Origin: Gossypium raimondii
Lineage: Eukaryota > Streptophyta > Magnoliopsida > Malvales > Malvaceae
Direction: 5' to 3'
NCBI RefSeq assembly: GCF_025698545.1
Contig: NC_068575.1
Location: 61,327,980-61,391,979, forward strand
DNA length: 64,000 nt
Shown here: positions 35,518 through 47,500 of the stretch, piece by piece
How positions within the stretch are numbered: position 1 is the stretch's first letter
Layout: each line of letters opens with the position of its first letter
Notes under the pieces: model-generated
The model's input: only the letters and a program-made list of their open reading frames with translations
What the model was told of the DNA's origin: nothing
Databases searched by the model: none
Translations under genes and position numbers: made by a program

Positions 35518-36585
35518 CTAAAGACAAGTTGGACAATGGATTAACCCATTTTCGTTACATTTACCACAAATTTCCTTCTTATCCCCACTCGCCACCACTT
35601 TACGGCTCCCTCCGCATTCCAAACACGGCACGAACCGTGCTCCGCCGCAGCCTCCGCAAGCCAGCCGCCCTACTCCTCTTTCCATCCGTGCCATACTCAG
35701 CATCTTCCCCAGTTTCCCTGTCTCATTCAGTTCACTCACCTCCTCAGCACCACCGAGGTACCGTCCTTTAGCGAATACCCTCGGCACACTCGCTTCGTCA
35801 CCTAACAAGTTCCTTAACTCGTTAAGGAACTCACCATGCAACGACACGTCCCTTTCGTCGAACACCACGCGTTGGACTTCGAATATCCCTCGCACCTTGT
35901 TGCAATCCTCGAACGTACGCCGGACACCCCTCAACGACGTCGTGTAAATAACCACCGTTTCAATCCCTCCCGGCGGACATATCTCCGGGAACTCACTTAA
36001 TGGGTCTCGTTTGCCCATTATCTTATCGTAATTTGCCATCCTTCCTTCTTTTAACCTCTCTTCCCTGTCTTTTACTATGAATATATTCTCTTTTAACTTC
36101 GACCCTACCGGCGGAACTGAAACTTGCGGCGACTCCGGGTTTTTTACCTCTGTCGGCTTCGTTTTTATTTCTTTTACCGGTGACTCGGTTTTTTCAACCG
36201 GTTTTGAAGATAACTTCGCATCTAACTCTTCTAAAGTATGAAAACTTAAGTTCTTACGAGGCTGGAGCTGAGTAACTTGTTTTGGTGGTTTTTGAGGTGA
36301 ATTTGGAGCTTGGGGTTTCTTGTTCTCGTTGTTAATGGTGGGTTTAAGATCTTCAAGCGCTTTGCTAACTTCACTCCATGAGTGAGGAGCAGTTTCAAAG
36401 GCGTTGAGTTTCTCGAGAATCGCAGCAGGAACATGTGTGGGCTTCTCTTGGTTCTCCGACGCGGTTTGGTCCACCTTAACCCACGGTTCATCTATGGCGT
36501 TGATGTCGAACACCGCAAAGCTTGACGGCGGCGGACGGTAGAAATCCACGGTGGCGACGCTGCTTTTGGAAGAAGTGCAGCCCAT
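35518..36585 (-). CDS. Glutaredoxin-like protein with C-terminal four-CxxC zinc-binding-type tail
   Basis: This is a single-exon, 355-residue protein. It begins MGCTSSKS, a strong N-myristoylation signal with an adjacent cysteine that may be palmitoylated, so plasma-membrane attachment is likely. Residues 8-200 are low-complexity and Lys/Pro/Ser-rich. Residues 210-302 form a glutaredoxin fold (VVIYTTSLRGVRRTFEDCN ... FDERDVS ... VPRVFAKGRYLGG). The usual active-site cysteine pair is replaced by SLRG, as is normal for this plant subfamily (At5g39865-like), so thiol oxidoreductase activity is doubtful. Residues 310-354 hold four CxxC pairs (C310/C313, C321/C324, C340/C343, C351/C354), which look like a DnaJ-type zinc-binding module. 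No specific partner is known to me. Confidence 0.92.
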   Translation of the reverse strand: MGCTSSKSSVATVDFYRPPPSSFAVFDINAIDEPWVKVDQTASENQEKPTHVPAAILEKLNAFETAPHSWSEVSKALEDLKPTINNENKKPQAPNSPQKPPKQVTQLQPRKNLSFHTLEELDAKLSSKPVEKTESPVKEIKTKPTEVKNPESPQVSVPPVGSKLKENIFIVKDREERLKEGRMANYDKIMGKRDPLSEFPEICPPGGIETVVIYTTSLRGVRRTFEDCNKVRGIFEVQRVVFDERDVSLHGEFLNELRNLLGDEASVPRVFAKGRYLGGAEEVSELNETGKLGKMLSMARMERGVGRLACGGCGGARFVPCLECGGSRKVVASGDKKEICGKCNENGLIHCPTCL

Positions 36586-39505
36586 TTTTTGTATTCTAAA
36601 AAACAGAAATTTGGGTTATATTTTCGTGACAGTATGGAGATTAATTTGTGTATATATTTATGGAGGGGAAGTGAAGTAGAGAGAACTTGTGTGGTAATGC
36701 ATGAAATGGAAGGGTTTTTTATCTTTTAGGCTCGTTACATCTAAATGTTGATGGGATTATTGTTCTAAGCCTTGAGATGATTGAGTGGTCTATGATTTAG
36801 CCACGTGTATGTTTGAGTGACAGACACGTCTATTGAAGATATCTTGAGAAAGACTTTGCCTATTGTTTTATCCGATGTGGGAACATCAGTACCCGTCGTG
36901 CCTGAAATTAGAGGTGTACGTTATTCGGTGTTTAAATTACGTGTAGTTTCAAATTTCATTGTACAATTTTCAAAAGAAAAATTTTCATATAAATTTCCAA
37001 AAACTAAAAAATAAAACCTGATAAAAATATTTAAAATAGGTAATAAATTTTATGACATAAAAACTGAATATAATTTTAATTGAAATGGTAATATTTAAAA
37101 AGTAAACATTATATAATATATTATATAATTAAATTTAAATTTATTAAATATTGGTTATAATGATAAAGTATATTCCATGTTTAATGAGAATATAAATTCG
37201 AACATGAAAAACGCAATCACGAGCCTCGAAGTAAAACTAAGAATAAGAAAAAGAATACAGATGTTCTCCAACTGCAGAAAAAATGAACACTTTAAGCTTG
37301 CATGAGAAGATGGGAACGGCTCCAACCACATTCCTGAACTCTTGGGTGGTAGGCTGGAAACCGGCCCGGTCGAATGTGTTAGAGGTTCCCGTTGATAACT
37401 GTCAAAGCCTGATGGTTTCCCACTACCAGCCACCAGGGAGAATAGAGCAGCTCAATATATAGCGGTGGGTGGGGCAAATAGAGATAATAAGAATATTAAT
37501 ACATGCATTCTTGCACAAGCATTTCACATACATACTTTGTTCGACAAATATGTCAACTGTATCGGCATTGATTAAACGATCCTACATCGTTTCCTAGGGG
37601 CTATATCTGCCCTGGCATTCCAAAATGGAAAAGGCGACATGAACGAAGCTGTCATGCCAATGATGCCATTGATACCGAGGTTAGCTTGGGGTTCATAATT
37701 ACACAAAGAGGGCTTCACGATCAGTCCCCAAACCATGCTCTCACAAGGTCTGTGACTCCATCTTCCTCACAGCTTTCTCGATGTTCGGCATATTCTTTTT
37801 GAAGGCTTTGTTACATTCAACACTTCACTCCATCTTCCTCACAGCTTCGGCTTAGCATTCTGCAGCAAGCGAATTGATAGCACAAGAAGATGTTAAAACT
37901 GCGAATCAAGTTCAACCATGCAACACTTCAAACTAGAATATTCTATGATCAAGCACAGGACACAGAGAGATTGTTTCAACTGCCAAAATGATTAGTATAT
38001 TTGCCTTGGAATACCGGCCAATAGATTGTTTCAACTTGTAAAGCCTTGTAAAATGGGGTGGGAGAGGTTAAGTTGCAGTTTGTAAGAAGCTAGTTGTCGA
38101 AGCAAGTTCTTCGCAAAAGGAAGGATTGGAGGTGCGGGGAATCGAACCCCGTGCCTCTCGCATGCGAAGCGAGCGCTCTACCATATGAGCTACACCCCCG
38201 TGCCGATTACGTTTACTTAAATATTTTTCAAATTTGTATCATATTATTTGATATCTCGACCAGATAGGAACTCCCATGGAAACTAGTTTATAGTTTTGTT
38301 TCACAGGGAGGCAGAGACTGAGAGGAGAACAGGGCGGCAATAGGCGGCATTAAGGGTAGTTGAAGGAGCAGGGTGTGTAGGTGTACTTTTAGCCTTTTCA
38401 GTTTTTGGTATGGGCCTTTTGGGATTGTTTAGTGTTAGCTAAACGAGCCTATGTGAACAGCCTGCTGGATGCTACAAGCCCACAACACGAGTCAGCCTTA
38501 AATCACTATTCACTAATCCAAACAATATTGTGGAATAAAAGTTTTTATGAGTAAAGTCGGATTAAGTTTGAAATCGAGCTTATGTATGGTTTTATTATTG
38601 TACATAATTACTTAAAACACATCTCGGATGAAAATATATTCTACATTTAAATCAAATTTATTCATATTTATAAATAATTAATTCAATAATATTTACATAA
38701 ACTCATATTATATTTTTAGTTTTTAAAATATATATTTTTAATATCTAATAATTATAAATATGCATTTCTTTTATTATCATTATATTCTTCTTATTTTATT
38801 TTAGTGAATTTATAAATATAAATAACTTTAAAACATATTTCTAATATTTACTTTAGTACCATGATTTAAATATTAAAGTATATATGTATTTTTAAAATAA
38901 ATACTAAGTTTAAACACATAGTTATTAGCATAGTTATTAGCATATTTACTTTAATATTTAAATATTAAAGTATATATGTATTTCTAATATTTACTTTAGT
39001 ATCATGATTTAAATATTAAAGTATATATGAATTTATAAATATAAATAACTTTAAAACATAGTTATTAGCATAAATGATAGATGAAAGCCCAACACATATT
39101 TGACTTAATATTTTTATCAAAATACTTTCAGATTTTGCATAAAACCCTTGTTCAAAGCCTGCTATTGAAACAGAATAAAACTTCAGGAATATCGATTATA
39201 TTTTGAACTGAAAATGACTGGGATTACTGAACCTTTGCGCACTACAAGCTCAATAATATAGGTTAAAATTTTAACTGAATTAACAAAATGAACAACCCTA
39301 TTTGTATCAATTCTCAAGGGGTACAGTCCACGAGCCAATAGAAAACGAAGGAAAATCACTATACAACTGAAATGTCACTTTCTCACGTAAAATGCTCGAA
39401 TAAGCGAGTTTATTTTGATGGCGAAAGTAAGAAAAACATGCATCGCCCAAAAAAGACGAGACAGCTTGTCCAGCAGCAGAGGGAATGCTTCGTCTCACAA
39501 CACCA
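36586..39505. other. Spacer with a tRNA gene and a possible decayed exon
   Basis: AT-rich except for about 37240-37960, which is markedly less so. On the - strand this part contains a short frame with AGSGKPSGFDSYQREPL (37433 leftwards) and, near 37850-37750, two copies of a 20-bp word (37755 and 37827) that would encode AVRKME twice. Frames are interrupted and I recognise no family, so this may be an old gene relic. The tRNA at 38127-38199 is listed separately. From 38600 to 39060 there are several similar AT-rich words ('atatttactttagta', 'tattaaagtatatatg'). Confidence 0.4.
38127..38199 (-). tRNA. tRNA-Ala (anticodon CGC)
   Basis: The 73-nt gene reads GGGGGTGTAGCTCATATGGT at its 5' end on the - strand. 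The acceptor stem GGGGGTG pairs with CACCTCC with one G-U pair, and the discriminator is A. The anticodon stem CTCGC/GCGAG encloses the loop TTCGCAT, giving anticodon CGC for codon GCG (Ala). The T arm is GGGTTCGATTCCC. There is no intron. The A box (TAGCTCATATGG) and B box (GGTTCGATTCC) internal promoter elements are intact. Confidence 0.96.
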
Positions 39506-41926
39506 TCAGTTGCCAAATCGGCCTCTTCTCCATGGCATTCTTTGTCGACTGCTGCCGTTACGTTGTGCAGGACCATTCATTCGCTCTTTTTTCATATTGG
39601 CAAACAACGAATCCAGTGTATGAGGCCTTTGCTTTGTAACAACATTCCCTCCTTGTTGCTGTTGCGGCTGGTGCTGGCGTGGCTACAAAGATAAAAATTG
39701 CCAATTGACATCAATACAGAATTACTTGTGTAACATGCGATTCATTCAAATGCTTTGAATCATGAAAATGCGACTTCCATTGAGATAGAAGAATACCTTT
39801 GCTGCAAAACCTCCATTCTTAGCCCTCCTCTGAACAGGTGGTACTCCAGTCCTAAACCAAGAAAATGAAAACCATGAATGGATATCTGAAACAGTAAAAA
39901 ACAATAAGAGAGCAGGTCCAACAAGAGAACAGCTTTCACCCAACAAGTCGAGCAACCAGAATCAATACGGTGAAACTTGAGGAGCTTTTCATCAGAGGAA
40001 GAATGCAATTATTTCCAACAAGCAATAAAATAAGACAAATCAAACCATCTGCTTGCAAGTACTCATCAAATTTCCGGTAAGCTCAATCTGGGAATGCTGC
40101 GCTACCAATAAAAACACAAAAAACCCTCCAATGCAATAGCGGAACTGGGGGAAGTCACAAGGGTTGATTTCCCAGAATGTCAGACAAACAGCAAACTTCC
40201 AGTTGAGTAACCTCCAAACCCCAACTTGTGAAGAAGATTCAACACTTGTAAATGCCATGAAAGATTGCATAATAGATGTCAATTTACATCCGAATAACTA
40301 GATAAAAACAACCAAGTCCCTTTCAAAATTCCTACCAATCCGTTATTATTCCTGCTTCACTTCTACCTAGAGAATTTCAAGATGGCACCAAAGGCAGCAA
40401 ACTGTTATCTTTGCCAAAAAGTATGCGTTTCAAGTCATGTATTACTGTGACAATCAATCCAAGGTTCTCAAACATAGCTAAAACCCAGTCACAAAATAGG
40501 CAATTAAGTGGCATCCTAGAAAAGATTGGACGAATGAAGAATCAATGCTAGACTCAGAAAAAATTGCTCATTCGATTAAACCATAGCCTCTGACAGGTTA
40601 AAACTAATTGTGAAAATTGATGGATAAGCAACCTCCAAATGACTAAAGTTGTTAGTCAAAGAATCTTAAGTGGCCAAAGCTAATTGATGAAGAAAATCAA
40701 AATCAGGGCAATGACCAAGCAGATGGAGCTACAGCACACATAAGCATGTAAACAAACTACCAATTTGACATTTCAAAAAGTTTGTCCAATCACATAACAA
40801 TGTCATTCCACGGAATGCATGTATACCGCCCTTGTGCGATTGCAATTATCAAATTAGTAATCTTACTTCTCTAAATCCAACTGCTTCAAACATGATAAAC
40901 ACATTTAACACTTGCTACTCCATGCTTCAATATCCATCCCATATGGCAGAAAACCAATTCCACAATCAGCACCACTTAATCTGATTAACGAACATTGCAC
41001 ATCATGGAAATAAAGAACTAAAAGTATACTATTTTGGGTAGGGTGCACAAAAACCCTAAACTTTCAAGATAACACCAAGTTAGGCCACTTCTCCGCAAGA
41101 AAAGTAATAAAAAATATAGGGAGTTCCACATAACATGCAACTTGAATTAAGTTAACCAGGACCACTTTCCAGAGGTCATCAATATTGTAGAAGATCCATT
41201 ATTTACCTGCAATGATTCAATGATAAAAATCAGCTATTAGAATCATAGCTTCTAGCATAGAGCATCAATATGAGCTATTAGAATCCATTTACCTAGGTTT
41301 GTTCAAATTAGCCACCCTGACACCATTTACATTCTTAATTCGAACTGGGGCAACTGCAGCCCTGCGTGCAGCCTCAGCTGCCAAAGGAAATTGATTCCCC
41401 GGGATGTTTGATCTTCTTTGAGCTAGAAATCCCTGATTATCATACACAGAGTAGAAAGCAAATATACATAGTTAAAGGCAATGTCTGCAACAACAATGTA
41501 TTGCGAATTTTTTATCAACAGCAGTAAAAATCCACACCTGTCTGACAGAGGACCGCGAATCCATATACTGTTGAACCTTCAAAGCCTTTGCTTTAGCAGC
41601 ATTATTAAAAGGTTTCTGACCTTTATTCTGATGGTAAAAAATAGAAAATATTAGAATATCACCTCAATATTAGAAACAATATTTTTTCCCTTGAGGAAGA
41701 AATTTCTTACCAGTACCCTTTGCTGCTTCTTGGTTTTATTTGAACTAGTTTTTGACATTCTAATGATATCATCTAAATCCAAAGAAAAAAACAAAAAATT
41801 AGAAAACCGTTTCTCGTCAAAAGAACAACTTAACAATGCGCAAACAGTTAATAGCTCACCCAATGTCATGTCCATCTTCTTTTCTGTCAGAGCGATTGCT
41901 TCACTTGTAAGCGGTTTAGCTGCCAT
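39506..41926 (-). CDS. UIEF-like: UAP56-interacting mRNA export factor (UIEF-type)
   Basis: Six coding exons give 196 residues: 41926-41860, 41772-41711, 41627-41538, 41432-41293, 39851-39797 and 39682-39506. The start ATG sits directly at the acceptor of a 5' UTR intron (41927-42101). Residues about 18-29 (KMDMTLDDIIRM) match the UAP56-binding motif of nuclear mRNA export adaptors. The middle is basic and disordered, with FPLAAEAARRAAVAPVR and VNGVRVANLNKPR. The C-terminus has LDSLFANMKKERM and an Arg-rich end (PWRRGRFGN). In Arabidopsis the related UIEF1/UIEF2 proteins bind the RNA helicase UAP56 in the nucleus and help mRNA export; the assignment rests on my memory of those motifs. The intron between exons 4 and 5 is about 1.44 kb. 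No breaks were seen. Confidence 0.85.
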
Positions 41927-42171
41927 CTGACATATTTTAAAAATTAAAAAAAAATTCAGTTTAATCGTAAGAGATAGGAAAAATAGGGTCAACAAATTAA
42001 GTAATTCTAAAATCAAAACTAATAAACGGTACAGATATCGATTTGCAGATTATATAAGACGGATTCGAGAAAAGGGATAAAAGATTTAAAATCGAACTTA
42101 CCGATTCCGATGATTTGATGAATTTTGATGAGAAAAGCGCAAATAATTAAAGATTTGGGTGAAGATGTGGC

Positions 42172-42186
42172 TAGGGTTAGGGTTTT
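42172..42186 (-). promoter_or_regulatory. Telo-box in the 5' leader of the UIEF-type gene
   Basis: On the - strand the sequence reads AAAACCCTAACCCTA, a two-unit telomere-like box. In plants this motif is common near the start of genes for translation and RNA metabolism. It lies between the duplicated TATA region and the leader intron, so it is probably within the transcribed leader. Confidence 0.5.
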
Positions 42187-42307
42187 CAATGTTGTTTCTT
42201 CGTACAAGGGAAATAAAAGGGGGAAACTATATTGCAAAACTGCGATGATTTGGGTGCCAAGGCTGCGAACAACAAAACGATAAAACCTTCGTGGGTGAAA
42301 AGAAACT

Positions 42308-42539
42308 GATACTTATATAAGACCGTGGGAAAGGCGGATTTTAAGTTTATATCAATTATACAATAATTAGATTTCAAATCCGTCTTTAATTAGGGATCAT
42401 AATTATTACGTCACGGAAGTTTTGATACTTATATAAGACCGTGGGAAAGGCGGATTTTAAGTTTCTATCAATTGTACAATAATTAGATTTCAAATCCGCC
42501 TTTAATTAGGGATCATAATTATTACGTCACGGAAATTTT
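42308..42539 (-). repeat. 116-bp tandem duplication in the UIEF-type promoter
   Basis: Two adjacent units, 42308-42423 and 42424-42539, differ at only 4 of 116 positions. Each holds the palindromic TATA word CTTATATAAG (42311-42320 and 42427-42436) and a TTACGTCA element, an ACGT core of the bZIP type. The promoter therefore carries two TATA boxes and two ACGT elements 116 bp apart. Confidence 0.93.
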
Positions 42540-43770
42540 GTGGGTAATTACTAAATTAGGGAATATTCCGCGTACAGCTCAGCATTAGATGGTGTTAGTT
42601 ATTTAACAAATACGATCTGCCACGTCGGATTAATTGATATCTTTGTTATTTTATTTCTAATGTCCTTAACTAGTCCATAAATTTAAAATCTTAAAGTTTT
42701 AATAACATATCTATGTACGTATTCAGTAGATTTGTCGAAAGGTTAAGTGATTTGCCTGGCTAGATAAGTTCGATTCTACTTAAGTCGAGTTTGGACAATA
42801 ATTTTTATATTTTAGGTTAATCTAACCAAACACGAATTCAAATTAAATAATAATATATATAATATCAAATAAAATAAATTTTTAAATATCTTGCTATTTT
42901 TAATAGTAAAATGGACTTATTGGATAGGTTGGATTAGCCTGACCATGGCCTTAGCCTATTGGTTAAATGAATAATTTGCTTTTTAAGTTCCTCTCCAAAA
43001 TTAAATGATCCAATCTAGGTTTTGTTTTTCTTTCTAACTTTTGATTAAATGGAACATTTTATTATTCTAGCTCTTTTGAATAATTAATAATTTGAATCAT
43101 GTCTCTTTAATACAAAATGTTTAACTTTGGCCTCCTCGAATTTTATAATCTTATTTCGATTTGTCTAAACAAATTTTAGCTTTATCCTGATACCAATCAA
43201 TATTTTCCACGGTTTAATATAATTTTGAGTGTTAAATATCAATTAAGATCTAACATGAAACATATTTAACACATATGGATCCAAGTTTAATTGCATGTAC
43301 AGTTATGATGATTGTTTTGTTTAACAAGTTATATTCGAGTTATTCATGTAAAAGATATAAATGTGCTTAACATATGATATACGTATTTTAAGTATATTTC
43401 ATGTCAAATATGAACTAACATTTGATATCTAAATTGGTGGTTAAACTTAAGAAAGAATCTAAGTGATACAAAATGATATTTTAAGAGCTTAAGTAAAACA
43501 TTTTGAAGTTTGTCACAAATATAAAATTTGAATCGTGAAGACATCTAAAGTAACTAATTTGTTTTTATAAAATAAAGTATAAACCCCAAAAATAGTATTA
43601 TTAAAATGTAAAATTGAAATTGATTAATAAAACAAATGTTAAAATATGCCCTATGTTATTGTATATTCTTAAATTTAGAATCTAGTCCATGTATTTTTAT
43701 TTTTAAGAAATTAGTTTCTCTATTTTTCAGATTTAAAAATTATGTCAAGTTGTTAACATTGTTAAAATTA
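42540..43770. other. AT-rich spacer upstream of the OXA1 duplication
   Basis: No gene is supported. Text near 42730-42830 ('gataagttcgattctactta') has a faint tRNA-like or SINE-like flavour but no clear boundaries. Confidence 0.35.
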
Positions 43771-44006
43771 TATTGTTAAATTAAAGTTTACTATAATGTT
43801 TTTAGTTAAATGACCCTAAGTGAGTAAATTTTTTATTTCAAAGTATCACATCAAAAGATTTACCAAAAAAAAAGAGATATCAATTGGATCTGAATTTTGA
43901 AATTTGAAAAAACAGAGGCTAAATTTTTTGAAATAAAAATATAAAGGCTAAATTCTAAATTTTAAAGAGTTCAAGGACTTATGGCAGATTTAAACCTAAA
44001 ATAAAA
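43637..44006. mobile_element. MITE spanning the left edge of the OXA1 duplication
   Basis: The left arm ('aaaatatgccctatgttatt', 'aaatttagaatctagtcc', 'atgtatttttattttta') is matched on the other strand by the right arm ('aaatctgccataagtccttg', 'aaatttagaatttagcc', 'atatttttattt'). Related elements are at 23262-23605 and, as a right half only, at about 48850-49080. It is AT-rich and non-coding. Confidence 0.6.
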
Positions 44007-44532
44007 TACAGTTAAATGGGTTGAAATGTTAGTTCTACAACAACAATTCCAAAGATGTTAAAAAGGCCGGCAGATTTCCCATTATCTACTGGGCTAAGTT
44101 CCTTTGTAAGAAAACTAATCCATTAGGCTTTACGATCGTCAATGGTGGCCCAATCTTTCTACCGAAAAAGGAGGGATATACCACCCGAAAGGTACGCGGG
44201 AGGAAGAACAAAAAGCCTGGGAATTAAACCTTGTTCTGTTCGATGAGCGGCTTCTTCGTTAAGCACCTGAGGAAACCTTTTCTCTTCTCAACACAAGATT
44301 TAACATGGTGATCATCTGATTCTTACTTTCATTTATTCTTTTTTTCACTCTGTTTGAAATTCCCGGATTTTGCTTCATAAATCTTACTCTATTGCCACTT
44401 CTAAGTGATTGTTTGTGTTGATCGGTAAATAACTGAATCTCGATGCGTTTATCTTGCTTTTCTTATGTTTTAATTTTGATTATTTTGACTTTATTCGCAT
44501 TTCGTTGGAGGGATTTTTAGTTATTCGAATCA

Positions 44533-47500
44533 ATGGCGTTTAGGCGTAGTATTTGCAATAGAGTAACCATAATGGCTAGACGATATCAACCATTGTTTGC
44601 CTACGTTCTCCATGAAGATGACCGTAAAAATCAACCTTCGAATGAGTTCCAATCTCATCAAAAACCTGGTGATTTTGTTCAACAAAGATATTTTGGAACT
44701 GGGTTTAGTAATTCATCCTCAGGGTTTGGTGTGTTGTTCCAAGATAGAAAATGCTCCCAATTAGCTTTTCTTCCTAGCTCTGGCATGTCCTTTTATCGGC
44801 TTATGTCGACTACGGGTAGCGATAAGCCAGATAAGTTTGAGCTCATCGGTGATGTTGCGGATGTTCTTAAGGATACTGCTGTTGAAGCAGTGGCTTCGCA
44901 AGCTCCTGCCGTGAATGAGGTTGCCGTTGCTGCTGCTGACTGTTGGTTACCTGTTGCTAGCTTGCAGTATGTTATTGATTCCATTCATTCTTTTACCGGC
45001 TTGAACTGGTAAGTTGCTGCCTTCTCTTATTTTATATTGTCTCAATTGTGCAAATGTATGAAGAATGGATGGTGTGTCCGACGGTAGTGATTTCAGCAAA
45101 GAATATTGTATGGGAAACTAATGCAAAATTGATAAATCTCAATCTGGCTTCAAAACCGATGCTTCAATCTAAATATAAGCTATAATTCAAATGTTGACAG
45201 AAACACAGCATAAACTATCAAGGGTGTAAATATAATAATTCCTGTCCATGCAACATTGGTTAAAACTTGCATGCATGATGCATATAACTTTAACTAGAGT
45301 TAATCTTTAAGTTTCTAGTCAAAACAATTTATCATTGATTTCTTATATATGGTTGAATTCAATTTATTGTTGCAAATTGCAGCACGATGACAAATAAATC
45401 CTGATGTGAGCCCGTATCTTATGCAATATGTACTATTCTTCTTGGTGGTGTATTATTTGTTTCAGGTGGGCCTCGATAGCAGCGGCAACACTTTTGATTC
45501 GAGGAGCTACTCTTCCGCTTCTGATAAATCAACTTAAAGCTACTACGAAAATGACTGTGTAATTTTACTTGTTTTTGTTTCATTTTTCTGCCCTCACTCT
45601 CCTTTTTCTCTGGTGTGCTCTTTCGTGTATCCATTGCCAATTTTATTTGTAGCACTCATGTCTATATGCAAGACATTGTTTTTATGTTTCCTTTTGTAAT
45701 TTTTGAAGAATTAAGCATATCCTTTGTTTATGCTAATATGTATCCACAATTCAATAATCTGTAAAATACTGGATAATTTGATAATCCCATTTATGTTCTA
45801 GTCTAGTAATAATATTACGAAAATTTGGATGGTGTGGAGTCTTTTCTTTCAACCTTGTTGTTAATAGTGCATTGAAAAGAAAGAACTGAGAGTCATCATC
45901 TTATTCTTCTAGTACCTTTTTATCTAATAGTTCCATTACTTAATATGCCTCTGCTTGTCATGTACATTTTTGTTTAAAAAAAGGTTGAAGTGTGCCTAGC
46001 ATGAAGTCAACAATTATCTGTTTACTAGTTTCCAGTTATGACGTAGACATGGACGAAGAAGAGGAACTTATGCATGTTTTCTTTTAGACATTCATACACC
46101 TTGTAAGCTACTTCAGTTTTGCAACTTAGAGACTGCTCTCTTTTTCTTGTAGGTTGATTAACAAAAAAGAAACTATTTGAATTTGCGTTAATCCTGCAGT
46201 TAATGAGGCCACGCCTGGAGGAAATCAGGGAACGGATGGCAAGCAAGGTTTGGTGCCAGTTTCTTCTGTGTTCGTGTTTTTATTTGAGCCACTTAATCTC
46301 TGCTTTTATCCACGATTGTGCATACTCTTGGAACAAGTTATGAATCCATGGATGTTTTTGTTTCCTTTATGATAGTGAGAATAAAAATTTAACAATTCTA
46401 CCTATTTTTCTGTAGGATGGGGATTCCCCATCGATGGTTGAAGGTCAAAATGAAATGAAAAAGCTTTTCAAGGAGTAAGCAACTTTTCCATTTCAACTAG
46501 CAAATATGCCTGTTCAAAGTACTTTTTATAATAAATTGCTTTCCCTTTGGTTCCATGATTGAAACCCACTAACATTAGTTAATTGGCTTTCCATAGTATA
46601 ATCTCTTAACTCTCTGAAGAACCCTGATTTGTAATTCCAATCTAGTATTTTGTGATACCAATCTAGGTTCCGGTTGATCAAGCATGTCCTTTTTATAGTA
46701 GTTCGATTTAATGTCTATTTAACTGTTTTTATGAGACAATTTCATCGTTCACAGATATGGCGTGACACCATTTACACCACTGAAAGGGCTTTTTATTCAG
46801 GGGCCCATCTTTATCAGCTTTGACTTAGCTGTAAGACAAATGTTTTTGTATTATCCTTCTGTAAAGTATTACTGGGTTTTGTCTTAGAATTGAATGTAGT
46901 TTTTACTCCAGATTACAACGATGACTGAGAAAATGCCATCATTTAAATGCGGCGGAGCATGTTGGTTTACAGATCTCACTACTCCAGATAGTTTATACCT
47001 CTTTCCAGTTTTGACAGCACTGACATTTTTTATAACCGTAGAGGCAAGTGTCGATGATATTAAATTATGGAACAATGTTACACCATACATTTTTCTATTT
47101 TTTAATTGGATTTACTTAATATGTCTGCAGTGTAACATGCAAGAAGGTATGGAAGGGAACCCTGCTGCTGCAACTATGAGAAATGTTTCTAGGGTCCTTG
47201 CTGTTTTGACAGTTCCATTTACCATGAATTTCCCAAAGGTATTGTCAAAAACAATATTAAGATTCTTCTTACTCAAATAGGTCATCTTGGCTTTATATAA
47301 CAGTTTCCCTTAACAAGCTGGTGCCGTGGTGCACCCTTTTTTGCTAGTATGTGCAAATAGTGCCATTTCTGAGCTTTTCTTATTTCAACTATAGGTACAG
47401 AAAATTTCGAGTCCAATGCCATATTTTTATTAAGTACGACATAAAGAGATTTAATATTTTCCACTAAAGAATAGTAGGAAATAATTATCATGACTCGTGG

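Noticed and set aside
36246-36491. Overlapping - strand frame inside the glutaredoxin-like gene, and + strand frame 35529-35771
   Set aside because: Alternative-frame shadows of a well-supported coding gene.
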